Shown piece after piece: positions 51,551-59,363 of a DNA stretch of 64,000 bases (position 1 is the first letter of the stretch; every line of letters begins with the position of its first letter). This DNA is from Bacteroidales bacterium UBA3844 (GTDB taxonomy: Bacteria; Bacteroidota; Bacteroidia; Bacteroidales; Paludibacteraceae), in contig DGHQ01000023.1 of the NCBI GenBank assembly GCA_002392915.1, positions 1-64,000 of the forward strand, written 5' to 3'. The position numbers and the translations under genes were made by a program. Below the pieces are notes generated by a model. That model did no database searches, had not been told where the DNA came from, and worked only from the letters and a program-made list of their open reading frames with translations.

Positions 51551-52254
51551 CATTTAGCATTCATCATTTCCATAAACTCCCTCATTCCTTCCGACGCTCC
51601 CTTCGCGATCACATTTATAGGGCGATTGAAACCAGCTGTGTTGGGTTTTGGATCAATGAGGAACATCTCCGCGTTACGTGGAGCATACATGGAAAGACTT
51701 GCCGCCGGATACACCTGCAAAGATGTTCCGATAATAAGCAGAATATCGGCTGTCTGCACCAATTCTATCGCTGGCTCGATCATCGGCACAGCCTCGTTGA
51801 AAAAGACGATGAATGGACGCCATTTTCCACCGTCGGGAGCGACATCTTTGCCCGTGATCAATGGATTCGGCAATGTGTTTCTGTCGACGATGAGGTTTTC
51901 ATTCTTCATCGAGCAGACTTTTGTCAACTCTCCATGCAGGTGGATTATATTGCTGCTTCCTGCTCTTTCGTGAAGATTATCCACATTCTGGGTGATTATC
52001 TGCACGTCAAACTTATCTTCCAACGTCTTCAATGCCAAATGAGCGGCATTCGGCTCCACAGTGGCAAGTTGGGCGAATCTGTCGTTGTAGAACTGCACCA
52101 CCATATCATAGTTGCGATACAGTGCCTCATGTGTACATATTTCCTCCACAGAATGTTTTTCCCAAAGTCCGTCGGAATCACGGAATGTGCTGATTCCGCT
52201 TTCCGCGCTTATTCCTGCTCCTGTGAGCACCACTAATCTTTTCTTGTTTCCCAT
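51550..52254 (-). CDS. Sirtuin-type NAD-dependent protein deacylase, zinc Cys lost
   Basis: A 234-aa Sir2 protein. NAD-site motifs are intact: VLTGAGISAESGISTFRD, ITQNVDNLHERAG, IHLHGEL (catalytic His) and LIIGTSLQVYPAASL. The region that normally holds two CxxC zinc pairs is reduced to VCSMKNENLIVDRNTLPNPLI with one Cys, so zinc is unlikely to be bound. Such zinc-less sirtuins are known in several Bacteroidota. It probably removes acyl groups from lysines, with class and substrate unclear. The stop overlaps the MITE-like element at its 3' end. Confidence 0.9.
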   Translation of the reverse strand: MGNKKRLVVLTGAGISAESGISTFRDSDGLWEKHSVEEICTHEALYRNYDMVVQFYNDRFAQLATVEPNAAHLALKTLEDKFDVQIITQNVDNLHERAGSSNIIHLHGELTKVCSMKNENLIVDRNTLPNPLITGKDVAPDGGKWRPFIVFFNEAVPMIEPAIELVQTADILLIIGTSLQVYPAASLSMYAPRNAEMFLIDPKPNTAGFNRPINVIAKGASEGMREFMEMMNAK

Positions 52255-52295
52255 ATCTCTTTTATAATAAGCAAAGACGGAAATTAATAAAGCAA

Positions 52296-52317
52296 AGACG
52301 GAGCACGCTCCGTCTCT
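52296..52317 (-). terminator. GACGGAGC hairpin between the thioredoxin and sirtuin genes
   Basis: AGACGGAGC pairs with GCTCCGTCT around a tiny loop and is followed on the minus strand by TTTGCTTT. It probably ends the thioredoxin transcript. Confidence 0.6.
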
Positions 52318-52361
52318 ACAATTATCAATTAAAATATTTACGGGACATGCCAGTCAAAACA

Positions 52362-52685
52362 TTATCCAATCAAAGAATTCAGTTTGGCCTCTATCTGTTC
52401 CTTCTTGACCGCTCCAGTCATCTTCTCCGACAATTCTCCGTCCTTGAAAAACAACAACGTAGGTGCACTCATCACTCTGTATTCCATGCAGAGGTCATCC
52501 ACGTCGCCACTGCCCATGTCTCCATTGAAGAATGCCACCTTATCTGCGAACGATGGTTCAATCTCCTCCAATGTCTTGCTTAACGCCTTGCATGGTCCAC
52601 AACCGGGAGCTCCGATTTCCACCACCATCACTTTATTCTCGTTCAGTTCACTAGTGAAACTGCTGTCTGTAATCACTTTTGCCAT
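52362..52685 (-). CDS. Thioredoxin with CGPC active site but no preceding Trp
   Basis: A 107-aa protein with a thioredoxin fold. The active site is GAPGCGPCKAL: CGPC is present, but the residue just before it is Gly in place of the usual Trp (WCGPC). The cis-Pro loop is MSAPTLLFFKDGE. The start is MAKVITDSSFTSEL. It is a cytoplasmic disulfide reductase or a redox partner with altered properties. It lies between a HAD phosphatase and a sirtuin on the same strand and appears terminated after its own stop. Confidence 0.9.
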   Translation of the reverse strand: MAKVITDSSFTSELNENKVMVVEIGAPGCGPCKALSKTLEEIEPSFADKVAFFNGDMGSGDVDDLCMEYRVMSAPTLLFFKDGELSEKMTGAVKKEQIEAKLNSLIG

Positions 52686-52732
52686 AACAAACTCAAATTA
52701 TTAATGCTGAATGTAAAACACTTAGACTTATT

Positions 52733-53521
52733 TCATTTTAACAATCCTTTTTCAAACAATATGCCGACGGCTTTTGCAATGCCATCGTTGTCGATATCAT
52801 CCGTAGTGAATTTCGCCACTCGTTTCAACTCGTCGCAGGCATTGCCCATCGCTATTCCCCACCCCACAGATTCAATCATCTCAATATCATTACCACCGTC
52901 TCCGAACGCAGCGACCTCATCTTTTGTGATGCCAAGATGTTCAATCATTTTCTCGATTCCGACCATCTTGTTGACGCCGTTTGGAATGATGTCACTGAAT
53001 AGAGGGCTCCAACGTGGCGCGTAACACTTCGGAAAGATAGGCAAAATTTTCGAGTTTTCCTCTTCCGTGAATGAAATAATCATCTGGTAGACGTCGGAAT
53101 CAGCAAAATCGTCAAGATTTGCAGACGGTGGAATAGGAAAATCCAGTACTTCAAACACCTTCTGCATCTGATCGTCGATGAAGTTGATCACAATCTTGTC
53201 CTGCAGCACGAAACATGTGGAACGGGGCTCTTTTTTTATATATTCCAGCCACAACTTCACATCCTTCTTTGACATAAGAGTGCTATGCACAATCTCATCA
53301 CCCAAAGTGCAAAGTCCGCCATTCACCATCACATAGCCATCAAAAAGGTCGGCATACGGCTCTATCTTGTCCATACTCGCGCGATGACGTCCGCTTGCTA
53401 TAAAAAGACGAACCCCTGCCTCACGCAAACGCTTCAATGCATCTAACGACGAGTCTGGAATCTTATGTGTGTTGAAACTTACTAGAGTTCCGTCGATGTC
53501 GAAGAAAGCCGCTTTGATCAT
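52733..53521 (-). CDS. Cof-type HAD-IIB phosphatase
   Basis: A 262-aa hydrolase. HAD motif I is FFDIDGTLVSF (nucleophile Asp), motif II is LFIASGRHRA, motif III is NGVNKMVGIEKM, and motif IV is VAAFGDGGNDIEMIESVG. The C2-type cap lies between motifs II and III. Family members dephosphorylate sugar phosphates or pyridoxal phosphate. Its start overlaps the PfkB gene by 4 bp (ATGA), indicating a two-gene operon; the pair may salvage a nucleoside or sugar (inference). Confidence 0.92.
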   Translation of the reverse strand: MIKAAFFDIDGTLVSFNTHKIPDSSLDALKRLREAGVRLFIASGRHRASMDKIEPYADLFDGYVMVNGGLCTLGDEIVHSTLMSKKDVKLWLEYIKKEPRSTCFVLQDKIVINFIDDQMQKVFEVLDFPIPPSANLDDFADSDVYQMIISFTEEENSKILPIFPKCYAPRWSPLFSDIIPNGVNKMVGIEKMIEHLGITKDEVAAFGDGGNDIEMIESVGWGIAMGNACDELKRVAKFTTDDIDNDGIAKAVGILFEKGLLK

Positions 53522-54495
53522 ATCTTCGCAAACTCACTTTTGATGTTATTCCAAACTTCAGCCGGCATCTTTGTTCCGATATGCTCCACAATATTAGCGC
53601 CAACGATCGTTCCGTATTTGGCAGCGACGGTGATATCGCCAGTCGCCATCAAGCCATAAAGGAAGCCCGACGCAAAAAGGTCTCCAGCTCCCGTAGTATC
53701 GATGCAATTCCTGCCTTTCAAGCCTTCTACGAACACAATCTCGTCGCCACGCTTTGTCCACACGCCCTTAGCTCCACACTTCACAATAGCAACTTCTATA
53801 TCCTCAGAGATGATTTCCGCAGCACGTCTCAAATCATCGCACTTAGTGAACGAATGACCTTCGTCTTCATTTGCGAAAGCGATGTCGACGTAATTCTTGG
53901 CAAGATAGTGCATGAAGTCAAAATTCTCCTCCACCACATTGTAGCTCGCAAGATCAAGAGACACCTTTACTCCGCATTTCTTCGCCGTCTTCATCACCTT
54001 CTCAATCAATTCATGACTCTGCACAAGATAGCCTCCGATATGGCAGACATCCGCGCCATTGAAATATTCAGGACGAATATCTTCAGCAGAGAATGTCCCC
54101 GTCGCGCCAAGGCAAGTGCACATCGTACGCTCTCCATCCGGAGATATAAGAGATATGCAGCGACCTGTAGGGAGATCAGAGCGAATCATTTGAGCCTCGA
54201 TTCCAGACTTTTTCAGATCAGTCTCAAAAAAGTTTCCAACCTCATCGTTTCCTATTTTTCCAAGAAAACTAGTTTCAGCTCCCAGATTAGCCAAACCGCT
54301 TATTGTGTTGGCAGCAGAGCCTCCAGCCACAAATTGGCACTCCAGATGTTTGATGTCATCTGATATTTTCAGAGCCAATTCATCGTCGATTAATTGCATT
54401 CCTCCTTTGGGAAGATTATATTTTTTTATGATAGACTCATCGGGCAATCGACACAACATATCCACCAATGAGTTGCCTATACCTAGTATTTTCAT
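53518..54495 (-). CDS. PfkB-family carbohydrate / adenosine kinase
   Basis: A 325-aa kinase. It opens ILGIGNSLVDMLC, with GGSAANTISGLANLGAETSFLGKIGNDE (first PfkB signature), LPTGRCISLISPDGERTMCTCLG (lid and substrate site) and CIDTTGAGDLFASGFLYGL (second signature, DTTGAGD with catalytic Asp). The sequence is closest in feel to adenosine kinase/ribokinase-like enzymes; substrate specificity cannot be fixed from sequence alone. The stop overlaps the HAD gene. A -7 box (complement of 54527-54534, TATATTTG) lies just upstream. Confidence 0.9.
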   Translation of the reverse strand: MKILGIGNSLVDMLCRLPDESIIKKYNLPKGGMQLIDDELALKISDDIKHLECQFVAGGSAANTISGLANLGAETSFLGKIGNDEVGNFFETDLKKSGIEAQMIRSDLPTGRCISLISPDGERTMCTCLGATGTFSAEDIRPEYFNGADVCHIGGYLVQSHELIEKVMKTAKKCGVKVSLDLASYNVVEENFDFMHYLAKNYVDIAFANEDEGHSFTKCDDLRRAAEIISEDIEVAIVKCGAKGVWTKRGDEIVFVEGLKGRNCIDTTGAGDLFASGFLYGLMATGDITVAAKYGTIVGANIVEHIGTKMPAEVWNNIKSEFAKI

Positions 54496-54534
54496 AATAT
54501 TTTCAATTTTTTATTACATTTTTTAGCAAATATA

Positions 54535-54565
54535 TTGTTTATTTTCAAAAAAGACACTACTTTTG
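54535..54565 (+). promoter_or_regulatory. Promoter of the tRNA-Asn cluster
   Basis: TTG (54535-54537), 20-bp spacer, TACTTTTG (54558-54565). The following GCATCGCAATTCA is identical to that downstream of the tRNA-His promoter at 1018. It faces away from the kinase gene. Confidence 0.75.
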
Positions 54566-54604
54566 CATCGCAATTCACGAGAGGGGAGTTGCAAAACATA
54601 CAAT

Positions 54605-54678
54605 GCTTCTTTAGCTCAGTTGGTTAGAGCACATGACTGTTAATCATGGGGTCCTAAGTTCAAGCCTTAGAAGAAGCG
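54605..54678 (+). tRNA. tRNA-Asn (anticodon GTT), copy 1
   Basis: Acceptor GCTTCTT/AAGAAGC, D arm GCTC/GAGC, anticodon stem CATGA/TCATG with loop CTGTTAA (GTT at 54639-54641), T arm CTAAG-TTCAAGC-CTTAG, discriminator G. CCA is not encoded. Confidence 0.95.
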
Positions 54679-54714
54679 CAACATCGTGAAACCGATGTAA
54701 AACAGTTTCAGAAT

Positions 54715-54788
54715 GCTTCTTTAGCTCAGTTGGTTAGAGCACATGACTGTTAATCATGGGGTCCTAAGTTCAAGCCTTAGAAGAAGCG
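54715..54788 (+). tRNA. tRNA-Asn (anticodon GTT), copy 2
   Basis: Identical to copy 1, offset by 110 bp. The linker contains ACATCG/CGATGT, a 6-bp stem that may mark a processing site. Confidence 0.95.
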
Positions 54789-54824
54789 CAACATCGTGAA
54801 ACCGATGTAAAACAGTTTCGGAAT

Positions 54825-54898
54825 GCTTCTTTAGCTCAGTTGGTTAGAGCACATGACTGTTAATCATGGGGTCCTAAGTTCAAGCCTTAGAAGAAGCG
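54825..54898 (+). tRNA. tRNA-Asn (anticodon GTT), copy 3
   Basis: Identical to copies 1 and 2, offset by a further 110 bp. A terminator follows. Confidence 0.95.
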
Positions 54899-54908
54899 CT
54901 TACTCAAG

Positions 54909-54942
54909 AGAGATGTGATATTAATCGCATCTCTTTTTTTTT
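54909..54942 (+). terminator. Terminator of the tRNA-Asn cluster
   Basis: AGAGATGTGAT (54909-54919) pairs with ATCGCATCTCT (54924-54934), followed by T8. Beyond it, to 55165, no gene is seen. Confidence 0.88.
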
Positions 54943-55121
54943 ATGCAGTAGACGTAAGGATTCACGTCTACATCCCCAAATTTCTCCCCGATGCCAAATT
55001 CTCCATTTTTGATTTCATAAGTAAAGATGAGAAAACAGATGGAATTTTCAAAATAAACGAGGAAATAAAAAGCAATTCGTAATGTGTAATTTGAATTGTA
55101 CGCATCTGTGTGGATCAACGC

Positions 55122-55156
55122 ACGGTCGTGCGTCTTATATTTACGGTCGTGCGTCT
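55122..55156. repeat. Two direct copies of ACGGTCGTGCGTCT
   Basis: 14-bp perfect repeats at 55122-55135 and 55143-55156, downstream of the HU gene terminator. Nothing else is recognised in the 54943-55165 gap. Confidence 0.7.
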
Positions 55157-55165
55157 CATGTCTTA

Positions 55166-55209
55166 TAAAAAAGGGAAGAGGATATATCAACAAGTTGATA
55201 CATCCTCTT
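55166..55209 (-). terminator. Terminator of the HU gene
   Basis: AAGAGGAT (55176-55183) with inner TATCAAC/GTTGATA pairs with ATCCTCTT (55202-55209). On the minus strand it is followed by CCCTTTTTTA. Confidence 0.85.
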
Positions 55210-55234
55210 ATTTCGATTGCATATAGCAGTAGGA

Positions 55235-55516
55235 TTATTTTCCGTAACGAACTACATCTGCAAGTTCAGCTCCTGCCTTGAAATTAACAACCTTTTTAGC
55301 CTCTGTAGTCATCTGCTCACCTGTGCGAGGGTTGCGACATGTACGAGCAGGTTTTTCCTTAACTGACAAAGAAGCAAAACCAGTTAGATTGACTGAATCA
55401 CCCTTTTTCAATGTGTCTGAAACAACACTAATGAAAGCATCTAATGCCTTCTTGCTGTCTGTCTTTGTTAGACCAGACGCTGATGCCATAGCATCTACCA
55501 ATTCCGACTTGTTCAT
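55235..55516 (-). CDS. HU-family DNA-binding protein
   Basis: A 93-aa nucleoid protein from the ATG at 55516 (MNKSELVDAMASASGLTKTD). Earlier in-frame starts lie close to the -7 box and add a poor N-terminus. HU features are the helical dimer domain (to about 45), GDSVNLTGFASLSVKEK, then the DNA-binding arm ARTCRNPRTGEQM. The arm has Cys where RTGRNPRTG is usual. It ends VVNFKAGAELADVVRYGK. It has its own promoter (-7 complement of 55543-55550) and terminator. Confidence 0.93.
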   Translation of the reverse strand: MNKSELVDAMASASGLTKTDSKKALDAFISVVSDTLKKGDSVNLTGFASLSVKEKPARTCRNPRTGEQMTTEAKKVVNFKAGAELADVVRYGK

Positions 55517-55542
55517 ATAACCGATAATTAAATTATTTTTCT

Positions 55543-55550
55543 CAAATATA
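55543..55550 (-). promoter_or_regulatory. -7 box of the HU gene
   Basis: The complement of CAAATATA reads TATATTTG, 26 bp before the start codon. Confidence 0.45.
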
Positions 55551-55701
55551 CTATCTTTTTCAATAATCATACAGCATGCCTTAAAAAAAATACAAACAAA
55601 TCATTATTTTAACAACAAAACATGATTAACAACATCATTTTTAAAGTTTTGCTGCATAATCAAGCACAACTCATATATAAAGCATACAATTGATTATTGA
55701 C

Positions 55702-55733
55702 AAAAAAGAGACACCTTTCGATGTCTCTTTTTT
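55702..55733. terminator. Terminator of the SusCD-SGBP operon
   Basis: AAAAAAGAGACA pairs with TGTCTCTTTTTT around CCTTTCGA. A/T runs on both sides allow use from either strand; it lies 22 bp past the stop of the minus-strand operon. Confidence 0.85.
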
Positions 55734-55754
55734 CATTAACTATATCAGCCCAGA

Positions 55755-57290
55755 TTACTTACAAGACAAAACTGGATTTGTATAGAAATCACGTGTTGAC
55801 TGACCCCACTTTAACAAAGGCCAAACACCACCGTTATCATCTTTTGGCACGATACGCAAGTTGTCGATACCAATCCATGGATTATGATCTTTATTTGGTT
55901 GGTCGTCAGAACCAAAGATAAATCCAAGGCTCTGAATTGCCTTTGTTCTTGTTCCAGTCAACTGAGCAGCAAGTTTCGAAATACTAGGCTGATCGAAGAA
56001 TGCCACACCATTTTCCTTATCTCCAAATCCTTTGTACTTTTCATCATCGACACCTACACGATTATCTTGAGCACAATGAGGATATGAAGCAGATGCGAAA
56101 TCATATTTAATTTCTTCTAATGGCACAGTAATTGTCAACCAATCACCACCTGAAGTCCAATCATCACAAGTACAAGTCTGCTGCCATACGCCATCTGCAT
56201 CCTTTGCGAAAGAAGCTTTAGAAGGCTGCCAGAATGCACAATACTGTCTAACAGCACCCCAAGGGTCATCATTAAAGAATCCAATAGCAAGTCCATTTCC
56301 GTTTATTGGATGTTCACCATTAACAAGAACCTCAAACTTGATTACATAATCATAGAATGTAGTTTCACCATTTGCAATTGACTCTGAGAAGCATCCAAAT
56401 GGAGTTGAATATTTAGGAGCCTTTTTCTCTGGATTTGCTTCACCAACTGGACTATATGTCCACGATGTATAAAGATTACTCCAGAAAACAGAGAAATTAG
56501 TTGTGTTATTCACAGAATATAGACCGCCCTCATCTACTGGAGTTTTGATAGCTTCCTCTTTTTCTTCAAAATCAATATCTGGCTTATTCTGATTAAACAA
56601 ATCCAAATATTCTGGGTCGTCATGAGTGATCAACATATTTCTTGTATCACGGAATCTGAAGCTAGTCTCACTTTCACCAGCTTCTGTCTCAAATACAATT
56701 GTACCACCATCTACGACGCCTTCCGGAATCTGGATTTTAGCGCGTTTAGCATTGTTATCTACAGTGATTGTACCATCCTTTGTTGAAGCCTCAATAGTAT
56801 GACCTTCTCCATCCCAGAACTTAGCTGTAAGAGGAGCGAACAAAGAGTTACCATAAACGTTCAAAGTCTTCTCTGCCATTTCATTGTCACACATTGTAAC
56901 ACATGGTGGAGCTACAACAACCTTCAACAAATCTACATCAAAGCCCTGAGCACAAGAGGCAGTAGCCACGTGAGCTATACAATCCTTTGATATTCCTTCT
57001 GGAATCTGGAAAATAATCTTTCCATCTTCCATAAATGCAGGCTGAAGTTCAGCACTTACTCCATTAAAAGAGATCTCAGTCACATCAGTCAGGTTGGAAC
57101 CATAAACCACAATAGCAGTACCTGAAGCGACTGTACCATCAGCGTTTTTCGCCGTACCTGGCTTCAAAATTTCCCAACTATCAAACTTGGGCATGTTACA
57201 ATCACAACCGCAATCCACTCTGTCGTCACAAGAAGTTGCGAATAAAGAGCCTGCGATAAGACCGATTGTATAAAATTTATTCTTATTCAT
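55755..57290 (-). CDS. Surface glycan-binding lipoprotein with IPT/TIG domains (SGBP)
   Basis: A 511-aa lipoprotein. The ATG at 57290 begins the signal (MNKNKFYTIGLIAGSLFATSC, Cys at 21); a start seven codons upstream is less likely. After an unusually Cys-rich patch (DDRVDCGCDCNMPKF), two IPT/TIG-like Ig domains follow (about 45-215). A large C-terminal domain (about 240-505) has YVIKFEVLVNGEHPING, WLTITVPLEEIKYDF, GFIFGSDDQPNKDHNPWIGIDNLRIVPK and GGVWPLLKWG, like xyloglucan-type SGBP-B proteins. Role: capture glycan at the surface for SusC/SusD. It is the third gene of the operon, 83 bp after susD. Confidence 0.87.
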   Translation of the reverse strand: MNKNKFYTIGLIAGSLFATSCDDRVDCGCDCNMPKFDSWEILKPGTAKNADGTVASGTAIVVYGSNLTDVTEISFNGVSAELQPAFMEDGKIIFQIPEGISKDCIAHVATASCAQGFDVDLLKVVVAPPCVTMCDNEMAEKTLNVYGNSLFAPLTAKFWDGEGHTIEASTKDGTITVDNNAKRAKIQIPEGVVDGGTIVFETEAGESETSFRFRDTRNMLITHDDPEYLDLFNQNKPDIDFEEKEEAIKTPVDEGGLYSVNNTTNFSVFWSNLYTSWTYSPVGEANPEKKAPKYSTPFGCFSESIANGETTFYDYVIKFEVLVNGEHPINGNGLAIGFFNDDPWGAVRQYCAFWQPSKASFAKDADGVWQQTCTCDDWTSGGDWLTITVPLEEIKYDFASASYPHCAQDNRVGVDDEKYKGFGDKENGVAFFDQPSISKLAAQLTGTRTKAIQSLGFIFGSDDQPNKDHNPWIGIDNLRIVPKDDNGGVWPLLKWGQSTRDFYTNPVLSCK

Positions 57291-57372
57291 TTTATTCTTT
57301 TTTGAAATCAAACAAATTATTGCGGTTTACTTTCTTGCGATTTCAACCGCAATAATCATGAATTTTCACAAA

Positions 57373-59340
57373 TTAATATGGATACTGATTATTCAGGATC
57401 TGCTCACTGTAATCATTAATTGTATTAAAGTTTGCAGTCTTTGCTACAGAAGCTGGAACAGGCAAGAAGAACTGAAGTTTATCTAGTTCAATCACACCCT
57501 CAGAAGCCTGCTCTGCATAAGCAGGATTAACCTGATTAGCCTTTACAGAAAGGTCGTGGATCAAACGCTGACGCTGGAAGTCTGACATCTTTGTTGGGCT
57601 TCCCTCAAGACCAAATTTCTCGCCAAAGACATAAGCACGATCCTGGCTCTCAATATATTTCTTTGCAGCCTCTGGATTACGGTAGTACAATCTCTTGATA
57701 TCTAGCCAACCCTGATTCTCAAGAGCGAACTCATGACGACGCTCAAGCATCAAGTCGTAAGTTGTGCTATACATATCACAGCTTGCAGTAATTTCCACAT
57801 CATTACCATCTGGATCCTGAACTGTAGCAGTTGCCACATCCGCATTTCCCGCAAAGATGTCTGGCATACAGAATGCAACCCTTGCTGTATCTTTCAAACC
57901 TGCACGTTTACGTACATAATTGATATAAGATGTTCCAGAAGAAGTTTCGTTTTCTACACTCTTTGCCTCAATTCCCATCTGTGCTTCAGCGACCAATAGG
58001 TATACATCAGCAAGACGAAGAAGTGGGAAAGTCAAATTAATACTAAACTCTGAATTAGAAGGCTTTACAGAGTAAACGAACTTACGACAATGGTTGAAGA
58101 CAGCTGAGTTTGGCTCATTACCAAAGTATGCATCTCTTTCTTTCTGCTTCAAGCTCTTGTTAGGATTCAAGAAGTAATAATATGTATTCTTTCCATCAGG
58201 AGCATCGATCAAGTTATAAGAATGAGCTGTACCCTTTTCAATCTCTTCCAATGTCATCCTATCTGTATGGTTTACATCAAAAGTACCAATGTAATAAGAT
58301 GTTGCATCCAAACGAACGTCTCCCTTCTCATAAGAATTGAAAAGATTTGTAGTCAAACCTTTTTCACCACCGTATGCATTACCACCAGCAGCAAGATGCT
58401 TTGATCTTGCGAACTGAATCTGACGAGAGCATCCCTGAGCATAAACACCTTGTTCGAACAACAAAGCGAATAGAATCTCTGGGCTCTGGCTTCCTGGCTG
58501 GAACATTCTGTCATAGTCTTCACGCGAAGTTAGGCCCTCACCTTCTCTTCCACCGCAAAGATCCATTGTTTCTTCTCCAACTGCAATTGCCTTTTGGTAG
58601 TACTCATCTGGATTATCGCACTTATAAGAACCTGGCTCATCCAAATTTGCCTGACAAGAAGCCATAGTTACATATAGCTTAGTCAACATACCTAAAGCGG
58701 AAGCTTTCCATGCACGGTTGTTTGTTCTTGGTTCAGCAGGAAGCAAATCTGCAGCCTCTTTCCAATCCTTCTCGATCAAAGTATACAAAGACTTTCTGTC
58801 TGCCTTAGTCACCTGTGGACCCAAATCATTAGAGACAGTCTTGCTATTATGAAGAATGATAGGAGATGCACCCCAATACTCTGCCAAGAAGAAATAAGCC
58901 ATACCACGATACATCTTAGCCTCTCCAATAACTGTGTTAAGTACTTTCTCAGAAAGACCATTCTTCTTAGCTATCTCAGGGACATCATTGATGATATGAT
59001 TACACTTGGCAATCACACTGTACAATGATGTATAACCATTGCTGATATGTGCGTTGTTAGGTGTAAACGACATAAAATGGAACTGACCCTCATCGGCGAA
59101 GTTGTGGTAAACGTTACCTGAATAAAGCTCACCTACACACCATGAGAACTTGTCGTCAAATCCGTTCCAAGTCAAAGGTCCGCAAACCTGTTTTGTATAA
59201 TCACTCAACTTATCGTCTGAATTCAAGAAATCCTCCAACAAATAAGAATCCTGAGGATCACGTGTCAAGAAATCTTCACACGAAGAGAAAAGCGACATTG
59301 CTCCAAATAAAAGAGCTACTGATTTATAAATTGCTTTCAT
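57373..59340 (-). CDS. SusD/RagB-family outer-membrane lipoprotein
   Basis: A 655-aa protein. The lipoprotein signal is MKAIYKSVALLFGAMSLFSSC with Cys at 21, followed by EDFLTRDPQDSY, the conserved opening of SusD mature proteins. The TPR-like N-terminal part includes YRGMAYFFLAEYWGASPII, and the end has LMLERRHEFALENQGWLDIKRL, the SusD C-terminal signature. SusD caps the SusC barrel and delivers glycans to it. It begins 23 bp after susC on the same strand. Confidence 0.97.
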   Translation of the reverse strand: MKAIYKSVALLFGAMSLFSSCEDFLTRDPQDSYLLEDFLNSDDKLSDYTKQVCGPLTWNGFDDKFSWCVGELYSGNVYHNFADEGQFHFMSFTPNNAHISNGYTSLYSVIAKCNHIINDVPEIAKKNGLSEKVLNTVIGEAKMYRGMAYFFLAEYWGASPIILHNSKTVSNDLGPQVTKADRKSLYTLIEKDWKEAADLLPAEPRTNNRAWKASALGMLTKLYVTMASCQANLDEPGSYKCDNPDEYYQKAIAVGEETMDLCGGREGEGLTSREDYDRMFQPGSQSPEILFALLFEQGVYAQGCSRQIQFARSKHLAAGGNAYGGEKGLTTNLFNSYEKGDVRLDATSYYIGTFDVNHTDRMTLEEIEKGTAHSYNLIDAPDGKNTYYYFLNPNKSLKQKERDAYFGNEPNSAVFNHCRKFVYSVKPSNSEFSINLTFPLLRLADVYLLVAEAQMGIEAKSVENETSSGTSYINYVRKRAGLKDTARVAFCMPDIFAGNADVATATVQDPDGNDVEITASCDMYSTTYDLMLERRHEFALENQGWLDIKRLYYRNPEAAKKYIESQDRAYVFGEKFGLEGSPTKMSDFQRQRLIHDLSVKANQVNPAYAEQASEGVIELDKLQFFLPVPASVAKTANFNTINDYSEQILNNQYPY

Positions 59341-59363
59341 ATGTTATATCTCTTGCATTAGAA

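Larger units (their letters stand above)
54605..54898. repeat. 110-bp tandem array carrying tRNA-Asn
   Basis: The tRNA plus its 36-bp spacer recurs with a period of exactly 110 bp. The two complete spacers differ by one base (A/G at 54710/54820), suggesting recent amplification. Confidence 0.9.

Noticed and set aside
51520..52236. Long plus-strand ORF of 238 codons
   Set aside because: It lies antisense to the sirtuin gene, whose motifs are clear; composition and lack of domains mark it as a shadow frame.
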